Source: Achatina immaculata
Lineage: Eukaryota > Mollusca > Gastropoda > Stylommatophora > Achatinidae
Direction of reading: 5' to 3'
Assembly (NCBI GenBank): GCA_009760885.1
Contig: CM019717.1
Span: 52,774,030-52,838,029 of the forward strand
DNA length: 64,000 nt
The notes beneath the pieces were generated by a model. It saw only the letters and a list, made by a program, of their open reading frames with translations, was not told where the DNA came from and made no database searches. Of this stretch, positions 1-12,004 are shown piece after piece. Position 1 is the stretch's first letter. Each line of letters starts with the position of its first letter. Position numbers and translations under genes: made by a program.

Positions 1-39
1 GTATTTGTAAAAAGGGTCATGTCCGAAGTAATATTTTAT

Positions 40-84
40 GATATATATATACATATATATGTATGTATATATATATATATATAT
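40..84. repeat. (AT)n microsatellite
   Basis: Low-complexity ATAT/ATGT run. From here to about 670 I see no gene. The short minus-strand frame at 263-655 has no recognisable motif and lies in AT-rich DNA. Confidence 0.8.
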
Positions 85-979
85 TCTTGAAGTACTTATG
101 TTTCTTTTATTGACATGAGTATAATATAGTTTATCGGGAGTAGAGAAATAGAGGTTGATCAACTTTGAGAGTAATCACTGTGGAAGAAGTACATCTTGTT
201 TATTTTGTTGAGCCTTTACTGCAGTGAAATGCAGCGTTGAGTATGAGAATGCTGGAAAGTGTTCATGTTCCATAGAAACAGTCCATAATATGTTTCTCTT
301 TTGCTTGTGCAGATTTTTTTTCCATTGCAGACTGTTTCTTTTTCCCCTTCTCTATTATTTTACTAATTATATTAAGCGCATTGAAATATAATTTTGTTGT
401 GCAAAAAAAAAAAGTAAAATTCCACACATACGTTCTTGTATTCTGAGGTTTTAAGCAAGAGAAGAGAATCAGTGAGAGTGTGCTATGGATACGGAAACGG
501 ACCAATAATTTGAGACGCTGGACAGGAAATAGCAACATAAAAAGAGACCTGGAACAGACGAACTGAAGCTTGGTATCGTAGGTATTTATTGTACATAAAT
601 ATATAATTTGCATTATTTTCTTACAGTAGCTATACTTTATATTTCTGCAATACACATGCTACATCAACACTTTATAAAATTAAAGAGAAAGAGACACATG
701 TGCAATCCCAGAATCAGCTTCTGTTTGGCTAGTAAAAATTAAAATTTACCCACAGCTACGCGACGGACTTCCTACAGCAACTAGTAAAGTGTTATCTCGC
801 CTAATGCCGCTGTTGGCGAGATTTTTCATATGCCGCGCGTGGATGAAGCTCCTCCCGGTTAAGGAAGTAAATGCGGAAAAGAAATAAAGGTTGCTGTGTG
901 GAGCCGATGGGAAAAGGTGGTGGAAAGTGAAGTTTAACTGGTATGTCCAGTAGTATCGCTACGAGAGCTATACCACGGC

Positions 980-1275
980 ACCTCTGCTCAAGAGGCCGCC
1001 CATGTCCGAAATACACCTACACTGGTGAAATATGCCTAAACCGGCACACACCAGGGGTGGAACTTGATGGCTAGACATGTCATGCCACCTCCGCTCTAGA
1101 GGTCGGTAACGCCTGATAAACACCCATACTGGTGAATTTTGCCTAAACCAGCTCATACCAGGGGTGAATCTTGAAGGCTATGCATGTCACAGTACCTCTG
1201 CTCTAGAGGTCGGTCTCGTCCCAAACACGCCCATACTGGGATAATGCCTAAACCGGCTCAACCCAGGGGTAGAAG
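980..1275. repeat. 107-bp tandem repeat, ~2.8 copies
   Basis: Units start at 980, 1,087 and 1,194 (exact 107-bp spacing). Each begins ACCTC-GCTC-AGAGG and contains a conserved GCCTAAACC and CCAGGGGT. It lies inside the element at 806-1,893. Confidence 0.85.
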
Positions 1276-1399
1276 TCACTAGTGGCGAGGATTCGTCCTC
1301 CTGGACAAAAGCTCCATCCTGGTCACAACTAGGAAGGGTAGCGGCCACGACCGCAAAATGCTGAAGTCGGAGACACTGGACCAGGGAAGTCTAGATAGG

Positions 1400-1662
1400 C
1401 AACCACCTCTCACCCGGCGGGGATATTTGCGTATCCTAATCACGCTGAGGTTTTCCGGTGAGAAAGTCCAACCCTTGACTGGATGGGCAACCACCTCTCA
1501 CCCGGCGGTGATACACGGGTATCTCAAAACACGTCGAGGTTTTCCGGTGAGAAAGTCCAACTCTGGCCTGGGTGGGCTACCGCCTCTCACCCAGCGGGGA
1601 TGCACTGATATCCTAAACACGTCGAGGTCTTCGGGTGAGAAAGTCCAACCCTAGACTAAACT
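1400..1662. repeat. 88-89-bp tandem repeat, 3 copies
   Basis: Units start at 1,400, 1,488 and 1,577, each opening with CTCTCACCC-GCGG and ending with GGTGAGAAAGTCCAA. This is a second, unrelated repeat block inside the element at 806-1,893. Confidence 0.85.
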
Positions 1663-2640
1663 GGTGCAATGAAAACCACGGTGTCACGCAATCCCGCTTC
1701 CGAGACCCACCAAGAATACAGGCTAAAGCACTGTGACACTCTGAATCTCTTGTGGTCCTTTCGTGGATCTCGTGTGGTCTATTTTGGACCACACAGGGGA
1801 CCACAGGACCTAACGAGGACCACAGGCATGAATTCAGTAGGTTCACAGTGCGGTTTTTGGTGGTAGAAGTGAACGAAGAAGAAGAAGAAGAAGATCTCGC
1901 CTAATACCAACCCATAGTCCATTTTGTTTAACTGTGCACGATTAGCTACCGAGTAAACATAGACACTGTAATCGCCAATCTCGCCAGCTGCGAGGTCTGC
2001 GGTGTAATTATTTTTGCAAGAAGAAGGACACGGCGTGGGAAAGATCGACTGTGGTGATAAAATGTGAGTGACAGTTCTGTGAGGCAATTGTCCAGGAAAT
2101 TCAGGGATTAGTGCATAGACATGCATAACCAGTTGAGGATATGGACGGCACTCAATTTTGACTTATGAACTCATTCAAAACATCGACCAAGTCGTTGATA
2201 AAAACTTCGTTCCACGATTTCAGATCTTTGTAATGAATTTCCTCAAATCTCTAGGACTACTTTGTTTCGAAACTTTACAGAGAAATTGGTTTACCATAGA
2301 TCTTGTGGCTGTCAAAAGAATCAACTGACATTGACAAAGCCCAAAGAATGGGTTTAATTGGACGTTCCTTCTGCGTTACCAGAAAGAGGGAGAAGAATTT
2401 CTCGACAGAATCTAATGATTGGAGACGGGACATTGGTTCAGTTCGTGAACGCAGAGACTAAGTAACAGTCCAAATAGTGAATGCACACTCAGTGCACATA
2501 TGTGTTCAGTACATTCAAACACACACTTTCGAACCGAAAAATGATGGCTACAGTATTCTGGGACCGCAATGAAAGTAGATGGAGCTGTATGGTTCAGTTT
2601 TTTTTTTAAAAAGACACGAAGAGTAAGGATAGTGAAAGAA

Positions 2641-3190
2641 ACAAGAATGGCAGACGATACTTATAAATGGAGAACATACAACAAAAAAAGCCTTTTTCAA
2701 TTATCGCATATAGAAACAACACACGCACGCACGCACAAATACTAAAAATAGATGAAAAATATAGACTTAGCTTTTTTGGCTCCCTCCTAGTAAGAAAGTC
2801 GGGCGCAAAATTCGTCTAGACAGACGTAATAGAGCATAAAGTGGAAACCGGCGATTGGCTGAGAAATGTTATAAAAGCATGATCACACAGGGTACCATAT
2901 TGTACCATTTATGGCGTTATGACCCAGATATAACCCTGCTTACCCCCATCGGATACGTGCGGCCTAAACAAAATCCGCCCAGATGACGCAGACGATGAAA
3001 AAGTGAGAAATATGAGGAGATGTGAATGAAGAGTAGAGAGCACTGAAAGGACAAGACTTCCACTTTAAAAGTATACTATTTTGCATCAAAATAGCTCTAA
3101 ATGTAGGAAGATTTCATAAATGAAGAGTTTTTTAGGAAAAAAAAAAGATGTAGTGTGATGATTTTATCTGATAATTGTGTACTATTTACC
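2641..3190. other. No gene recognised
   Basis: I see only short frames. An ACGC-type dinucleotide patch lies near 2,725, and a TTATAAAAG TATA-like word near 2,869 has no associated open frame. Confidence 0.5.
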
Positions 3191-3194
3191 ATCG

Positions 3195-3650
3195 GCGATC
3201 CTCTTTACTAGCCACCCGTCTTCAATATTAAGTTCTTTTCTGTGTCCATGATACATTTACTTTCAAAAGCATTTATGTGTTTCTCAGATGTTTTGTTAAG
3301 TGTTCAGGTCTCACGGGCAATTGTTGCGATGGGAAAGATGCATGCCCTTAAAAATCTTATTTTTATAGTTCTCTCTGCTGCTCTCCACATATTCTTTAGT
3401 TGTACTTTTTGAAGAGCGATAGATGTCCTCCTTTTAATTTCCCTCATTGTATCAACATTATTAGTTAGTAATGATCCAAGATATTCAAAACTCTCCACCT
3501 CATCCAATTTTTCCTCACTAATGCATATTTCAGCTGCTTTATTTCTTTTGTCAGTTGTCATTATTTTAGTTTTCTTCGCAATAAGATAGAGTTTTGCTCT
3601 TCACTATTCTTACGGACTGACATAATTAGTTTTTCCATTCCATTTACCGC
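3195..3650 (-). mobile_element. AATG-type LINE fragment (RT C-terminal region)
   Basis: A minus-strand fragment of the same LINE family found at 33.8, 39.4, 43.6 and 62.6 kb. It keeps the conserved block VESFEYLGSLLTNN and the run RRTSIALQKV, then degenerates. It is the most diverged of the five copies, has several stops, and lies outside the duplicons. Confidence 0.8.
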
Positions 3651-3739
3651 GTAAGGAGTTTATTATTCATAAATATCAAACCAAATCGAAGAAAAAACAT
3701 TAAAACAAAGAAGAAAACAACTCATGGATGATTAATTAC

Positions 3740-3900
3740 TTGAGTGATATAACACTCATCTGATGTTTCTGTTCCAAGGGACCGATCACCGAAAATAACC
3801 GCAGTTTTATTCACTGAAACAGGATGTAGTTTTGCTTATGTACGTGCAGTACCTCACGTTAGGATAAAAGTAAACGGATCTATTCAAACTCGTTAAGTAA
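3740..3900 (+). repeat. Diverged copy of the 26.7-kb repeat
   Basis: A segment centred on TATTCACTGAAACAGGATG at ~3,812 matches 26,700-26,740, 28,360-28,400 and 51,430-51,470, showing that this sequence is a dispersed repeat and not unique gene sequence. Confidence 0.6.
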
Positions 3901-4204
3901 ATAATCTAACAGGTTCTTAAAAGGCCAATCCTGATACGGTTGACTGAGAGCAAATACTTCATCCACAAATAAACCGAGTGTATGCTTCACTGTTACGAAA
4001 ACATGTTCTTGACTTGCTTTCTAAACGTGTGAAAGAAACTCAGTAGATGTAGACAGAGAAACGGACCTGATCAAGGCATTTCTTATACTCGCGTAGTGAA
4101 AGTAGAAACCAGGCTATGTTTTGTTACCTTATACTTTCCAGCGGAGTTTAGTAACAACATAACCCTAAAAAGTTATGAAGGTCAATAAAAGATAATGCTT
4201 TTAA

Positions 4205-4430
4205 CTTTAACTCTAGATGTAAAATACACAACAGGCCGAAGAAAAAGAGGCAGACCGCGTGAAACTCTGAAGAGGACATTGTTAATAGAGGCCAAATTAA
4301 CAGGCATGAAGTCCTTTGATGAGGTTGAAAGACTCGCCGAGGACAGGAAAAACTGGCGAACTGCTTTGCGAGCCCTATGTGACGTTTAACGGCACGGGAA
4401 GGATATAAGATATAAGATAAGAAGATGTAA
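4205..4430 (+). mobile_element. 3' end of ATAAG-tailed RTE-like LINE
   Basis: Encodes the C-terminal GRRKRGRPRETL motif and DEVERLAEDRKNWRT, then a stop and a GATATAAGATATAAGATAAG tail. It is the terminal ~220 bp of the family also found at 7.1, 14.0, 17.1, 23.2 and 47.9 kb. 4,431-4,960 downstream holds nothing I can identify. Confidence 0.85.
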
Positions 4431-4962
4431 AATGAAGTAAATTTATTTCAGAGTTTTGCTTTTTTAATTTGAAGATCTTCACCCCAGCTTCTGTAGATCT
4501 GAAGGGGCAGCGTGATATGAAGGGTTGACACAAAACAGGAATAAGAATCACAGAAAGAATATATGTAAAACTGTATGGGCAGACATGATCTCCTGTGTGA
4601 AGTCAGCACCGTTACTTTGTGAGTTTTTGTGTTTTACATTCTAAGGCCATTTCTCTCAGTTATTTTTAGTGCATCTGTGTCACAGACATTTTTCTAAGTT
4701 TTCCTATGACTTTCAGCTCTATTCTGATTTTGTTGTTTATATTTTCATTTCCGTTCGTGTGTATGCTGCTTTTATTCTCTTTCTAATTTGGTATGAATGT
4801 TCGGCATACTGCATATTGGTCCTTCCTCGGATATATGCTAAGAATTAATAGCGAGCTAACAAAAATCTTAGCAGAGACGTCTTCAACAGGCCAAGATGTG
4901 TGAAATGATAAATAGTTCCAAGCATTTCTTTTTTTTTTAAAAGCTCACGTTTACAGGACATC

Positions 4963-4965
<3 letters not shown>

Positions 4966-5007
<42 letters not shown>
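4966..5007. repeat. (GA)n microsatellite
   Basis: About 20 GA units followed by imperfect GA-rich sequence to 5,032. Confidence 0.9.
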
Positions 5008-5012
<5 letters not shown>

Positions 5013-5166
5013 GGAAGAGAAAGAGAGAGAGAATGGGGCTCGTTGTGATGAATAACAGATATAGTCGAACCCGCTTAATATCACATCGTCGGGACCGTGA
5101 AAATATAGTGAGATTAAGCGAAATTGACATTCAGCGGCGTCCATTATAAGGGCTTTTACTGAATCA

Positions 5167-5245
5167 ATGTGTGTTTGTGTGCGTGCTTATGTGCGTGCTT
5201 GTGTGTGTGTGTGTCTGTGAGTGTGTGTCTGTGTGTGTGTGTGTC
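5167..5245. repeat. (TG)n microsatellite
   Basis: Interrupted TG/TGTGCG run inside the Tigger element. Open frames here on both strands are microsatellite artefacts. Confidence 0.9.
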
Positions 5246-5528
5246 CGCCCGCCTCACATTTTCTACATTAAACATATAACAAACATCCAAAGCTATCAAC
5301 ATCAGACACAAAATGTACTCATCACAAAATATATTAATCACAAAATCTTAGTCTTACAGTATAGACTAACACTAAAATCAAGCAGCATCTGACTTATCAG
5401 CAGTAGTAGTACAAAAAAAATGAGTGATTTTGCGCTGTGTAATGATAACTGGTCTATTAATCAGATATGTTAGATATGTTACAGCACACGACAGCTGTTA
5501 AGCGATCTTCAGTTCGTTTGCCACAGTG

Positions 5529-6041
5529 TCATTTCTCATCACGAAGTTCTGTTCGGTAACAGTTTATAAAACAAGCATTTCCATCCACGTTAAAAATGTC
5601 ATCTGGGCTGTACGCATCCAAAATTTTTAGTAAACGTGAAATCCAATAATTAACGACATGGGCGTTAACTCGGGTCTCTTCAGCTGAAGCGACCTTAAAT
5701 GTTATGTTGTGGTGTTTCTTAAAGCGCTCAAGAAAGCCGTTCGAACACTTCCAGTCAGGCATATAAGTTTCTTTAGCAAAACATTCTGCGATTTCCACCA
5801 ACATAGGACCGCCCACAGGCAACTGTGCAGAACGTGTCTACTTGAACCATTTCAGCAGAGCACACTTAATATCCGTGTAGGAACTGGCACGCCTTAGCTT
5901 ACAGTTTGACCTAACTAAAGACGAGTGAAAGTCTCGTTCAATTTTGTCTCGGTTTTTAACAAGCTTCGATACAGTTGAAACGTCAATTTCAAATTTATCC
6001 GCTATGTCCTTTCTTGTAACTTTTTCATCAACTTGCTTCAA
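5529..6041 (-). pseudogene. Tigger/pogo transposase fragment
   Basis: One minus-strand frame with a single in-frame TAG (5,838-5,840). The N-terminal part has an HTH with DIADKFEIDVSTVSKLVK. After the stop come GGPMLVEIAECFA, the CENP-B-type DNA-binding segment CSNGFLERFKKHHNI, and SPDDIFNVDGNACF, which holds the first catalytic Asp region of the DDE domain (normally NADE). The rest of the DDE domain is missing. Confidence 0.85.
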
Positions 6042-7059
6042 AGTATATATATATAGTGCTCAAATCAAGATCAAAACGTTTGCTTTTAGTAGCCATTATC
6101 TGTCACAACGTGAACTGAGAGAAGTCCACCGGCTAAACGATTCACAGTACACTATTCGAATTTATTAGAAAATAAACGATTCACAGTACACTACTCGGCT
6201 AACCGACCGACTATAAATTCATTAACATCGCCCACGTCTTGATAAAGTAGACGACCGAAAAAGCCAGATTGTAATCACGAAATGGCGGCCGTGGTAAGCC
6301 TTTCATTCACACCACCTGAGTTTCGATGCTCACATCTTCAAAAGGTTGATGCGGCAATTACTCGATGGTCAAACGGGAGGCCCCCTTCTTTGATGAATCG
6401 CGAAGCTAATAGCGCTTTGTGAGATGTCTGCATCTTGTACTCGCCCAGTCTGATACAAAGCGGGGTCTTTAGCTCCTGTGGGTGCAAAAATACCGTAAAA
6501 TTAACCGATTTGTGACAATAAGTAGGGTGACATTAACCGAAGTAAAGCCCACTAATTGCTTATGGGAGTTGGCCGGGGATACAAATTTCTATGACAATAT
6601 CCAGGCTGTGACATAAAGCGATGTAATATTAAATGAGTTCGACTGTAAATGAAAGAAGGGCAAAGATCGACATAGGAAATGCTGGTCACATCAACATATA
6701 ACGGGGTAATACAATATTTATACTTTTCTATTTTTACTAAACATACGCTGCATCTAGGCTTTGTAAAATTAAAGAGAAAGAGACACGTGGGCATTTCCAA
6801 AATCAGTTTCTGGTTGGCTGGTAAAAATTAACATGTTAATTTCTCACAGCGACACGACGGACTTTCTATAGCAATTAGTTAAAGTGTTATCTCGCTTAAT
6901 ACCAACCCATAGTTCATTGTGTTCAACTGTGCACCATTATCATTCGAGTAAACACGAACCCTGTAATCGCCAATCTCGCCCGCTGTGAGATTCGAAGTTT
7001 AATTCTTTTTTGCAAGCAGGCATACATGGCGCGGCGAGATTTATCATCAGCTATGTCTT

Positions 7060-7850
7060 GATTTTGCAGATGACATAACTCTTATCAGTGAGAATATGAA
7101 ATCAATGCAAGTAAAAATAGATAGCCTGTCTCAATTGGTTAGTAAAATAGGATTTGAAATGAACAAGGATAAAATAAAAATAATGAAACTTCTCATTAAC
7201 CATGAAGGAAAAGTATACGTAGAAGGAACAGCTGCTGAAGAAATAAACCATTTTGCATATCTCTGCAGCTACACAGACCAGGATGGTGACACCAGAAAGA
7301 AAGTTAGAATTCGAATTGCAAAAGCAACATTGACCTTTAAGAATCTCGAGAACACATGGCATTCAAAAGTTATAGGCACAAAAACCAAGTTAAGATTATT
7401 CAATTCAAATGTAATATCCACCCTCATTTATGCATATGAAAGCTGGAAAACAATTAAAGAAAGAGACAACAAATTAGGCTCTTTCGAAAACAAATGCCTA
7501 AAGAAAATATTCGGTATAAAATGGAACGAACTCAAGAACAACGCAGAGATAAGACAGAACAGCAAACAACCAGTCTCATTAGAGATCAGAAAAAGAAGAT
7601 GGACATCATATGATGAGAAGAAACAGTTAGAGGATCCCGCAAACAAGCTACTATGTGAAACACAACAAGCTGAATAAAAAGAGGTCGACCACGTGGAACT
7701 CTAAGGAGGACATGGTAAAGAAAGGCCAGTTCAGTGGGCGTAACTTCCCTTCATGAGATTGAAAAGCTCGCCGAAGACAGGAAATCTTGGCGAACTACCA
7801 TGCGAGCCCTATGTGATGTTCACCGGCACGGGAAGGGTGTAAGATGTAAG
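7060..7850 (+). mobile_element. ATAAG-type LINE insertion inside mariner relic
   Basis: 5'-truncated just upstream of the reverse-transcriptase active site (LDFADDITLIS, ~7,065-7,095). The frame 7,096-7,677 carries the post-catalytic RT thumb region (GDTRKKVRIRIAKA, STLIYAYESWKT, NKCLKKIFGIKWNE) and then shifts; the C-terminal RPRG-L and VMREPYV-like end follow to the tail near 7,850. Relic 1 lacks this insertion. Confidence 0.8.
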
Positions 7851-8257
7851 ATGTCATGTATGTGGTGATAAAAATACTTATGACAGTTCTGTGAGAGAAT
7901 GGTGCAGAAAATTCACGGATTTGTGCACAGACGTGTGTGACGAAGTGGGGATAGGGACAATACTGAATCTTGACTTATGAACTAATTCAAAACGTCGACG
8001 ATTTTCACGATTTCAGATCTTCGTGATAAATTTCCTCAAATTTCTAGGACTAGTTTGCTTCGAAACTTTACAGACAGACTGGTTTACCACAGATCTTGCG
8101 GGTATCAAAAGAATCAACTGACACTGACAAAGCTCAAAGAATGGGCTCAGTCTGACGTTCCTTCTGCGCTACGAGGAAGAGAGAGACGAATTTCTCGACA
8201 GAAACTCATGACTGGAGACGAGACATTAGTTCATTTCGTGAATGCAGAGACGAAGTA

Positions 8258-8275
8258 AAGCCCCCCCCCCCCCCC
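8258..8275. repeat. Poly(C) run
   Basis: Sixteen or more consecutive C residues directly after the mariner GDE region. Length is likely unstable or mis-called. Confidence 0.9.
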
Positions 8276-8760
8276 AATCAGTGGATACATATTCTCAATC
8301 TCCAAGCAAGACTAGGAGTTTCAAACACTTTCGAAGTGACAAGTAATGAGCACAGTGTTCCGAAGAGCGTGGGAATTATTTCTGACGAACTTCACCAGGG
8401 ATCACAGTAACGTCAAGGGTTGATTATGAAACGCTGATTAATTTTAGGAGATCGACTCAAAACAAAAGGCGCAGAATGCTCACCAAGGCCGGCATTCTCG
8501 GGAACAACAATGTGCGACTGTACACGGCTATTTGTACACGGCTACTTCGGCTACTTGTACACGGCTACTTGCCACACAAAGACTTTTCTCGAGTAATTCA
8601 ATAGGGAGATTTTCGACCAGCCTACTTACATCCCAGACTTGGCGTCGGACGATCGCCATCTTTTAAGCAAGATGATGATCTGACCGGCAATAGAGATAAC
8701 TACTTTTCAACATGACACCCACTACACAATAAGTAGCCTCCAAAGTCAACAGCGCGATAT

Positions 8761-9413
8761 AAACATACAAGAAAAGGAAGATAATATTTTCTTTGGATGC
8801 AAAACTGTCTCATTAGATTTAAAAGTTCGCATTCGTGAACTAGCATTAAGAACAACAGAGAAAGTAGATATGTATAGAGTCATTATATTAAATACTATCC
8901 CTCGACCATGTACAGACAAACAGAGAGTCTATTATCGTTTTGGTAGAATTTAGGTATCTTGTTTGGCAGCGTAGGAACAAAGCAAAGTTTGAAAACAGCT
9001 TCTAGAAAAGAAACATTTGTGTACGTCTTTAAGCAAAAATTGACCCGTGTGTCGTTTAGTAATGCCAGCTACTATTGTATGATATATGATGTAAGATTAA
9101 CTTTGTTCAGCTCTGACTTCACTTGTCAAATGTACGACCCATTCCGCTTTATCTAGCAAAACTGAATGCACATTTGTCAATCTAATTACTCAGGTGCAAC
9201 AAACAGGCACAACGTAATGTTGCTTTCCTGTTTTTCTCAACTTCTTGATAACTCCCAGCCTGAGTTTTACCCTTCCCGAATAATCATTCAGTCGAATCAA
9301 TAATTGCTGTCTAATCCACTCCTCCTTCTTTTCTAATCTGATCTAATTAGTCTTAACAAAGCGCACTTTCCCGCTTCAACTTCCACAGCTACACAGGCGC
9401 GTTACTTTAGGAA
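8761..9413. other. Non-coding start of duplicon A
   Basis: No recognisable gene. The same sequence recurs at 35,318-35,960, so it marks the left boundary of the duplicated unit. The frame at 8,959-9,156 is broken in the second copy and is not a gene. Confidence 0.6.
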
Positions 9414-10964
9414 TGGCTACCTCCTTGAACTACAACTTCACGCGACAACCAGTCCCTGACTTTATCAACAGTCCCATTATATCAACAAAATGTCCAGATT
9501 TACCACAGGTTCTTCCTTATCACCAGTCTTATTAAATGTGTATACGGTGACAATCATTAAACAACAACTTGTTGGGAGGGGAAGGACTTTGTCATTTGCT
9601 GATGATATTCTGGTGTATCGACAGGGAAAAAACAGACTGCCAATGCATTGCAGAGCGAAACTGGCTGAATTTTATCCAGTTGTGAAGTTTCTAACGCCCT
9701 TGTCAACCCTACAAAAGCATCAGTGTCATGGTTCTCACTGAACAACCATATTGTTAATAGTGATATGTCTGTTGTAGAACTGGGTGGTGAGGATATGACC
9801 AAAGCCAACTTGATGACATACTTGAAAGTGAAGTTTGATCTCAGTCTATGTTTCAAAGAACATGTTGACCAGTTAGTAACAAAAGCTCACAAAAGTATAT
9901 CGGCAATGAAGTTTATGGCAGCTGCTAACATTGACCAGAGACTACTAATACTTCTGTACCAGGGCTGGTTCTTGCACCCATCGAGTACGTCCTGGCCGTC
10001 CTCACTATCAGCCCTGCTCAGATCGAAAAACTCAAAAAGGTGCAAAATGAACCCATGCGAATTATCTTAGGGTATAGTAGAGACATTTCTTGTGTAACGT
10101 TGAGATACCTTCTTGATTTCCCCACCATGAATCACAGAACCAAGATCTGGAGGGCGCGTGTGCAAACAAAAAGCATCCATTGCATCAAGCTCCTCAAAGA
10201 AAAGGGAGACAGGCTAAAGAGGGGCAAATAATGAATGGGTCGTGCAGAAGATGCCGTCAAGCAGGTCTGTGAACCCAACATCATCAACTCCGGCGATGAA
10301 AAGGTACCTGTGCCTTCTTGCATATCAGCGATGTCGATGTTTGCTTGACAAGAGAGGCAGTGAGCAGAATCCACTTGTTGTGAATGCTGAGGTCAACGCC
10401 CTTATCAGTGAAAACGCCAATGAGGCAGATGTTATTATTTACACAGATCTGTCCGTTGTACAATAACAAAGGAGTGCAGGGGCATTCACAGCACTTTCGG
10501 CGTGCCTTCCCTGTGACCACAAGCAGCATGACGATGGAAGTGATGGCGGTAATGAAAACTTTCGTGTGGCTGGAGTCACATGACTTCACCCGCGCCTGCA
10601 TATATGATTCATTGAGTATGATCCAGAAGGTCAAGGCAGGTTCTATATGCAGGTAGTGGTTTGGGTCAATGCAGAGATCAACTATTCGCAGAGTCACCTT
10701 CATCTATGTCTCTGGGCATGTGGGAATCAAGGGAAAAGAGAGAGCTGATAGCCTGGCTGGCTCTGCAATCACCTCAGATAGACAAGCACTGGATCGAGCT
10801 GATACTGTTAACGCGCTCAGAGAGATAGGCAGAGTGGAGGACTTCAAGGGCAGAGAATCCACATCGCTGTTTAGATTGAAAGAGTTTTGAATACAGACTG
10901 GCACGCCCAGGAACGAGAGGCATACTGGACATGCGAAATAACTTGTCAGCCAACACAGGACATG
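9414..10964 (+). mobile_element. RNase H-bearing LINE relic, copy A (main part)
   Basis: Decayed C-terminal half of a jockey/I-like LINE. In order: RT motif SSLSPVLLNVYT (9,515-9,545), active site FADDILVYRQ (9,595-9,625), thumb with LKVKFDLSLCFKEHVD, LLILLYQG, and an RNase H end with GHVGIKGKERADSLAGSA (10,715-10,770, last catalytic Asp in the ADSLAG motif). There are at least four frame breaks. The 3' end was split off by the insertion at 10,965-13,425 and resumes at 13,426. Confidence 0.85.
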
Positions 10965-11034
10965 TTATAACAGAATTTCTTAATTCTGGAATTCTATCTT
11001 TTATTTAACTTTATAGGGGAGTTAATCAGGGATT

Positions 11035-11170
11035 TATTTGGTAGATTGACGTAGTGGTTAGCGCCCTTAGCTATTTTTTTAAGTACAGGTCGACTATAGG
11101 TCAGGTTCGACACTTTGAAGGCCATTTCTTGTCATGTCCAGGCACGGAATTTTTTACAGTTAACTAAAGT
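11035..11170 (+). repeat. Possible tRNA-derived SINE fragment
   Basis: TGACGTAGTGGTTAGCGCC resembles a Pol III A box, and AGGTTCGACAC ~55 bp downstream resembles a B box. It is degenerate and has no visible target duplication. Confidence 0.4.
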
Positions 11171-12004
11171 TATTTAGGACATGTTTGTTTAATTCGTTAC
11201 TTTTAGTTGCACAAAAGCTTAAAATAGGATTGTTGCTTTAGTTTATTGTCAAAAGTCATAAACAGATCATTTTTGCACAGATTGAGATTTTAGGCAGACA
11301 TTTTTTAATCACGGTTTTCATCTTCCACAAAATAGAATCTTTGGGAAGATATAGAAATAGAAATTGTGATTCATATTTAAGGACCAAGTTCTTACGTTGG
11401 ATTATGATACGGATTAGACTGATTAGTAGTTGGAGATTTATTACGATTGAAAATTCATTATGTAGAGTTTGACTGAGAAGGATGTTTCAGATAGGATGCT
11501 AGGATGTGAACTGTTAGTTTTTTTCCTCATGGATCCAATGTGTAAATTTTTGATGCAGCTACGAGTTGTTAGAAATAGTTTGTAACTGAAGAAATGTGAA
11601 TTAGTTCTACTGAGATTTTTTAGGACTTTAACTCCGATATTTTTGGTGATGTGAAGTTGCATGTAAGGATCCATGGAATTTTCAGTGAGTTAGTAAGTTG
11701 GCTCTTATTCCATCATGTTAATGCCTGTTTTTTCCTAGCTGAGAGTGATTGTTGCACACTCCCTCCTTACATGGCGAACTAGTTCTCGTCGGGGGAGGGG
11801 AGTTGGATTGTTCATCTGTTTACTCAATTTATTGCTACATCCTCACTTATTCACCACTCATTTTCCCCATAATAAATATGTGTAATTGCTATGATCAATT
11901 TGAGTGTTAGTGGTTCTCAAACTGTTGAGTGTGTTCGTTCTCACTTACACATTAAAATTCCTCAGATGATACCAGTAGATAGAGGAAGAAAAAGTAGTAC
12001 AGTT

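Larger units (their letters stand above)
806..1893 (+). mobile_element. Non-coding retroelement with (GAA)n tail and 12-bp target duplication
   Basis: The 12-mer ATCTCGCCTAAT occurs at 794-805 and again at 1,894-1,905. The paired mariner copy near 6,890 has the corresponding uninterrupted site. The element has no long open frame, is GC-richer than its surroundings, ends in (GAA)n, and carries two internal tandem-repeat blocks. This looks like a non-autonomous LINE-dependent element or the 5'-UTR-like part of one. I do not recognise the family. Confidence 0.75.
678..2640 (+). mobile_element. Mariner-like DNA transposon relic 1 (interrupted)
   Basis: The segment is homologous to the second relic at 6,764-8,700. 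Translated in pieces it shows mariner transposase signatures: a G-D-[E]-hydrophobic motif near 2,425-2,460 (catalytic Asp region, decayed to GDGTLVQFVNAET) and MATVFWDR near 2,540-2,570 (second Asp region). The reading frame is broken by many stops and shifts, and the C-terminal part is lost. A 1,088-bp element with a 12-bp target duplication (806-1,893) sits inside the 5' part. Assignment rests on family motifs, since no intact frame or inverted repeats were found. Confidence 0.65.
5062..6645 (-). mobile_element. Tigger/pogo-type DNA transposon with terminal inverted repeats
   Basis: Left end (from 5,062) and the reverse complement of the right end (to 6,645) share AGTCGAAC and TTAATAT-ACATCG over ~27 bp, in the style of Tigger termini. 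Both ends abut TA (5,060-5,061 and 6,646-6,647), the expected target duplication. A minus-strand transposase remnant lies inside, and a (TG)n tract has grown near the left end. Length is about 1.58 kb. Confidence 0.88.
6764..8700 (+). mobile_element. Mariner-like DNA transposon relic 2 (interrupted)
   Basis: Flanks match relic 1 base for base over long stretches. Pieces of transposase read SVREWCRKF (near 7,890), then LTLTKLKEWAQ and MTGDETLVHFVNAETK (8,120-8,258, first catalytic Asp in GDE), then MSTVF near 8,345, and PDLASDDRHLLSKM near 8,640-8,670, which is the mariner C-terminal signature (usually PDLAP-D-HLF). Several frameshifts and a poly(C) run break the frame. A LINE fragment is inserted at about 7,060-7,850. 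Confidence 0.8.

Noticed and set aside
2866..2880. TATA box at TTATAAAAG
   Set aside because: No open frame, leader or conserved copy downstream; AT-rich background makes it expected by chance.
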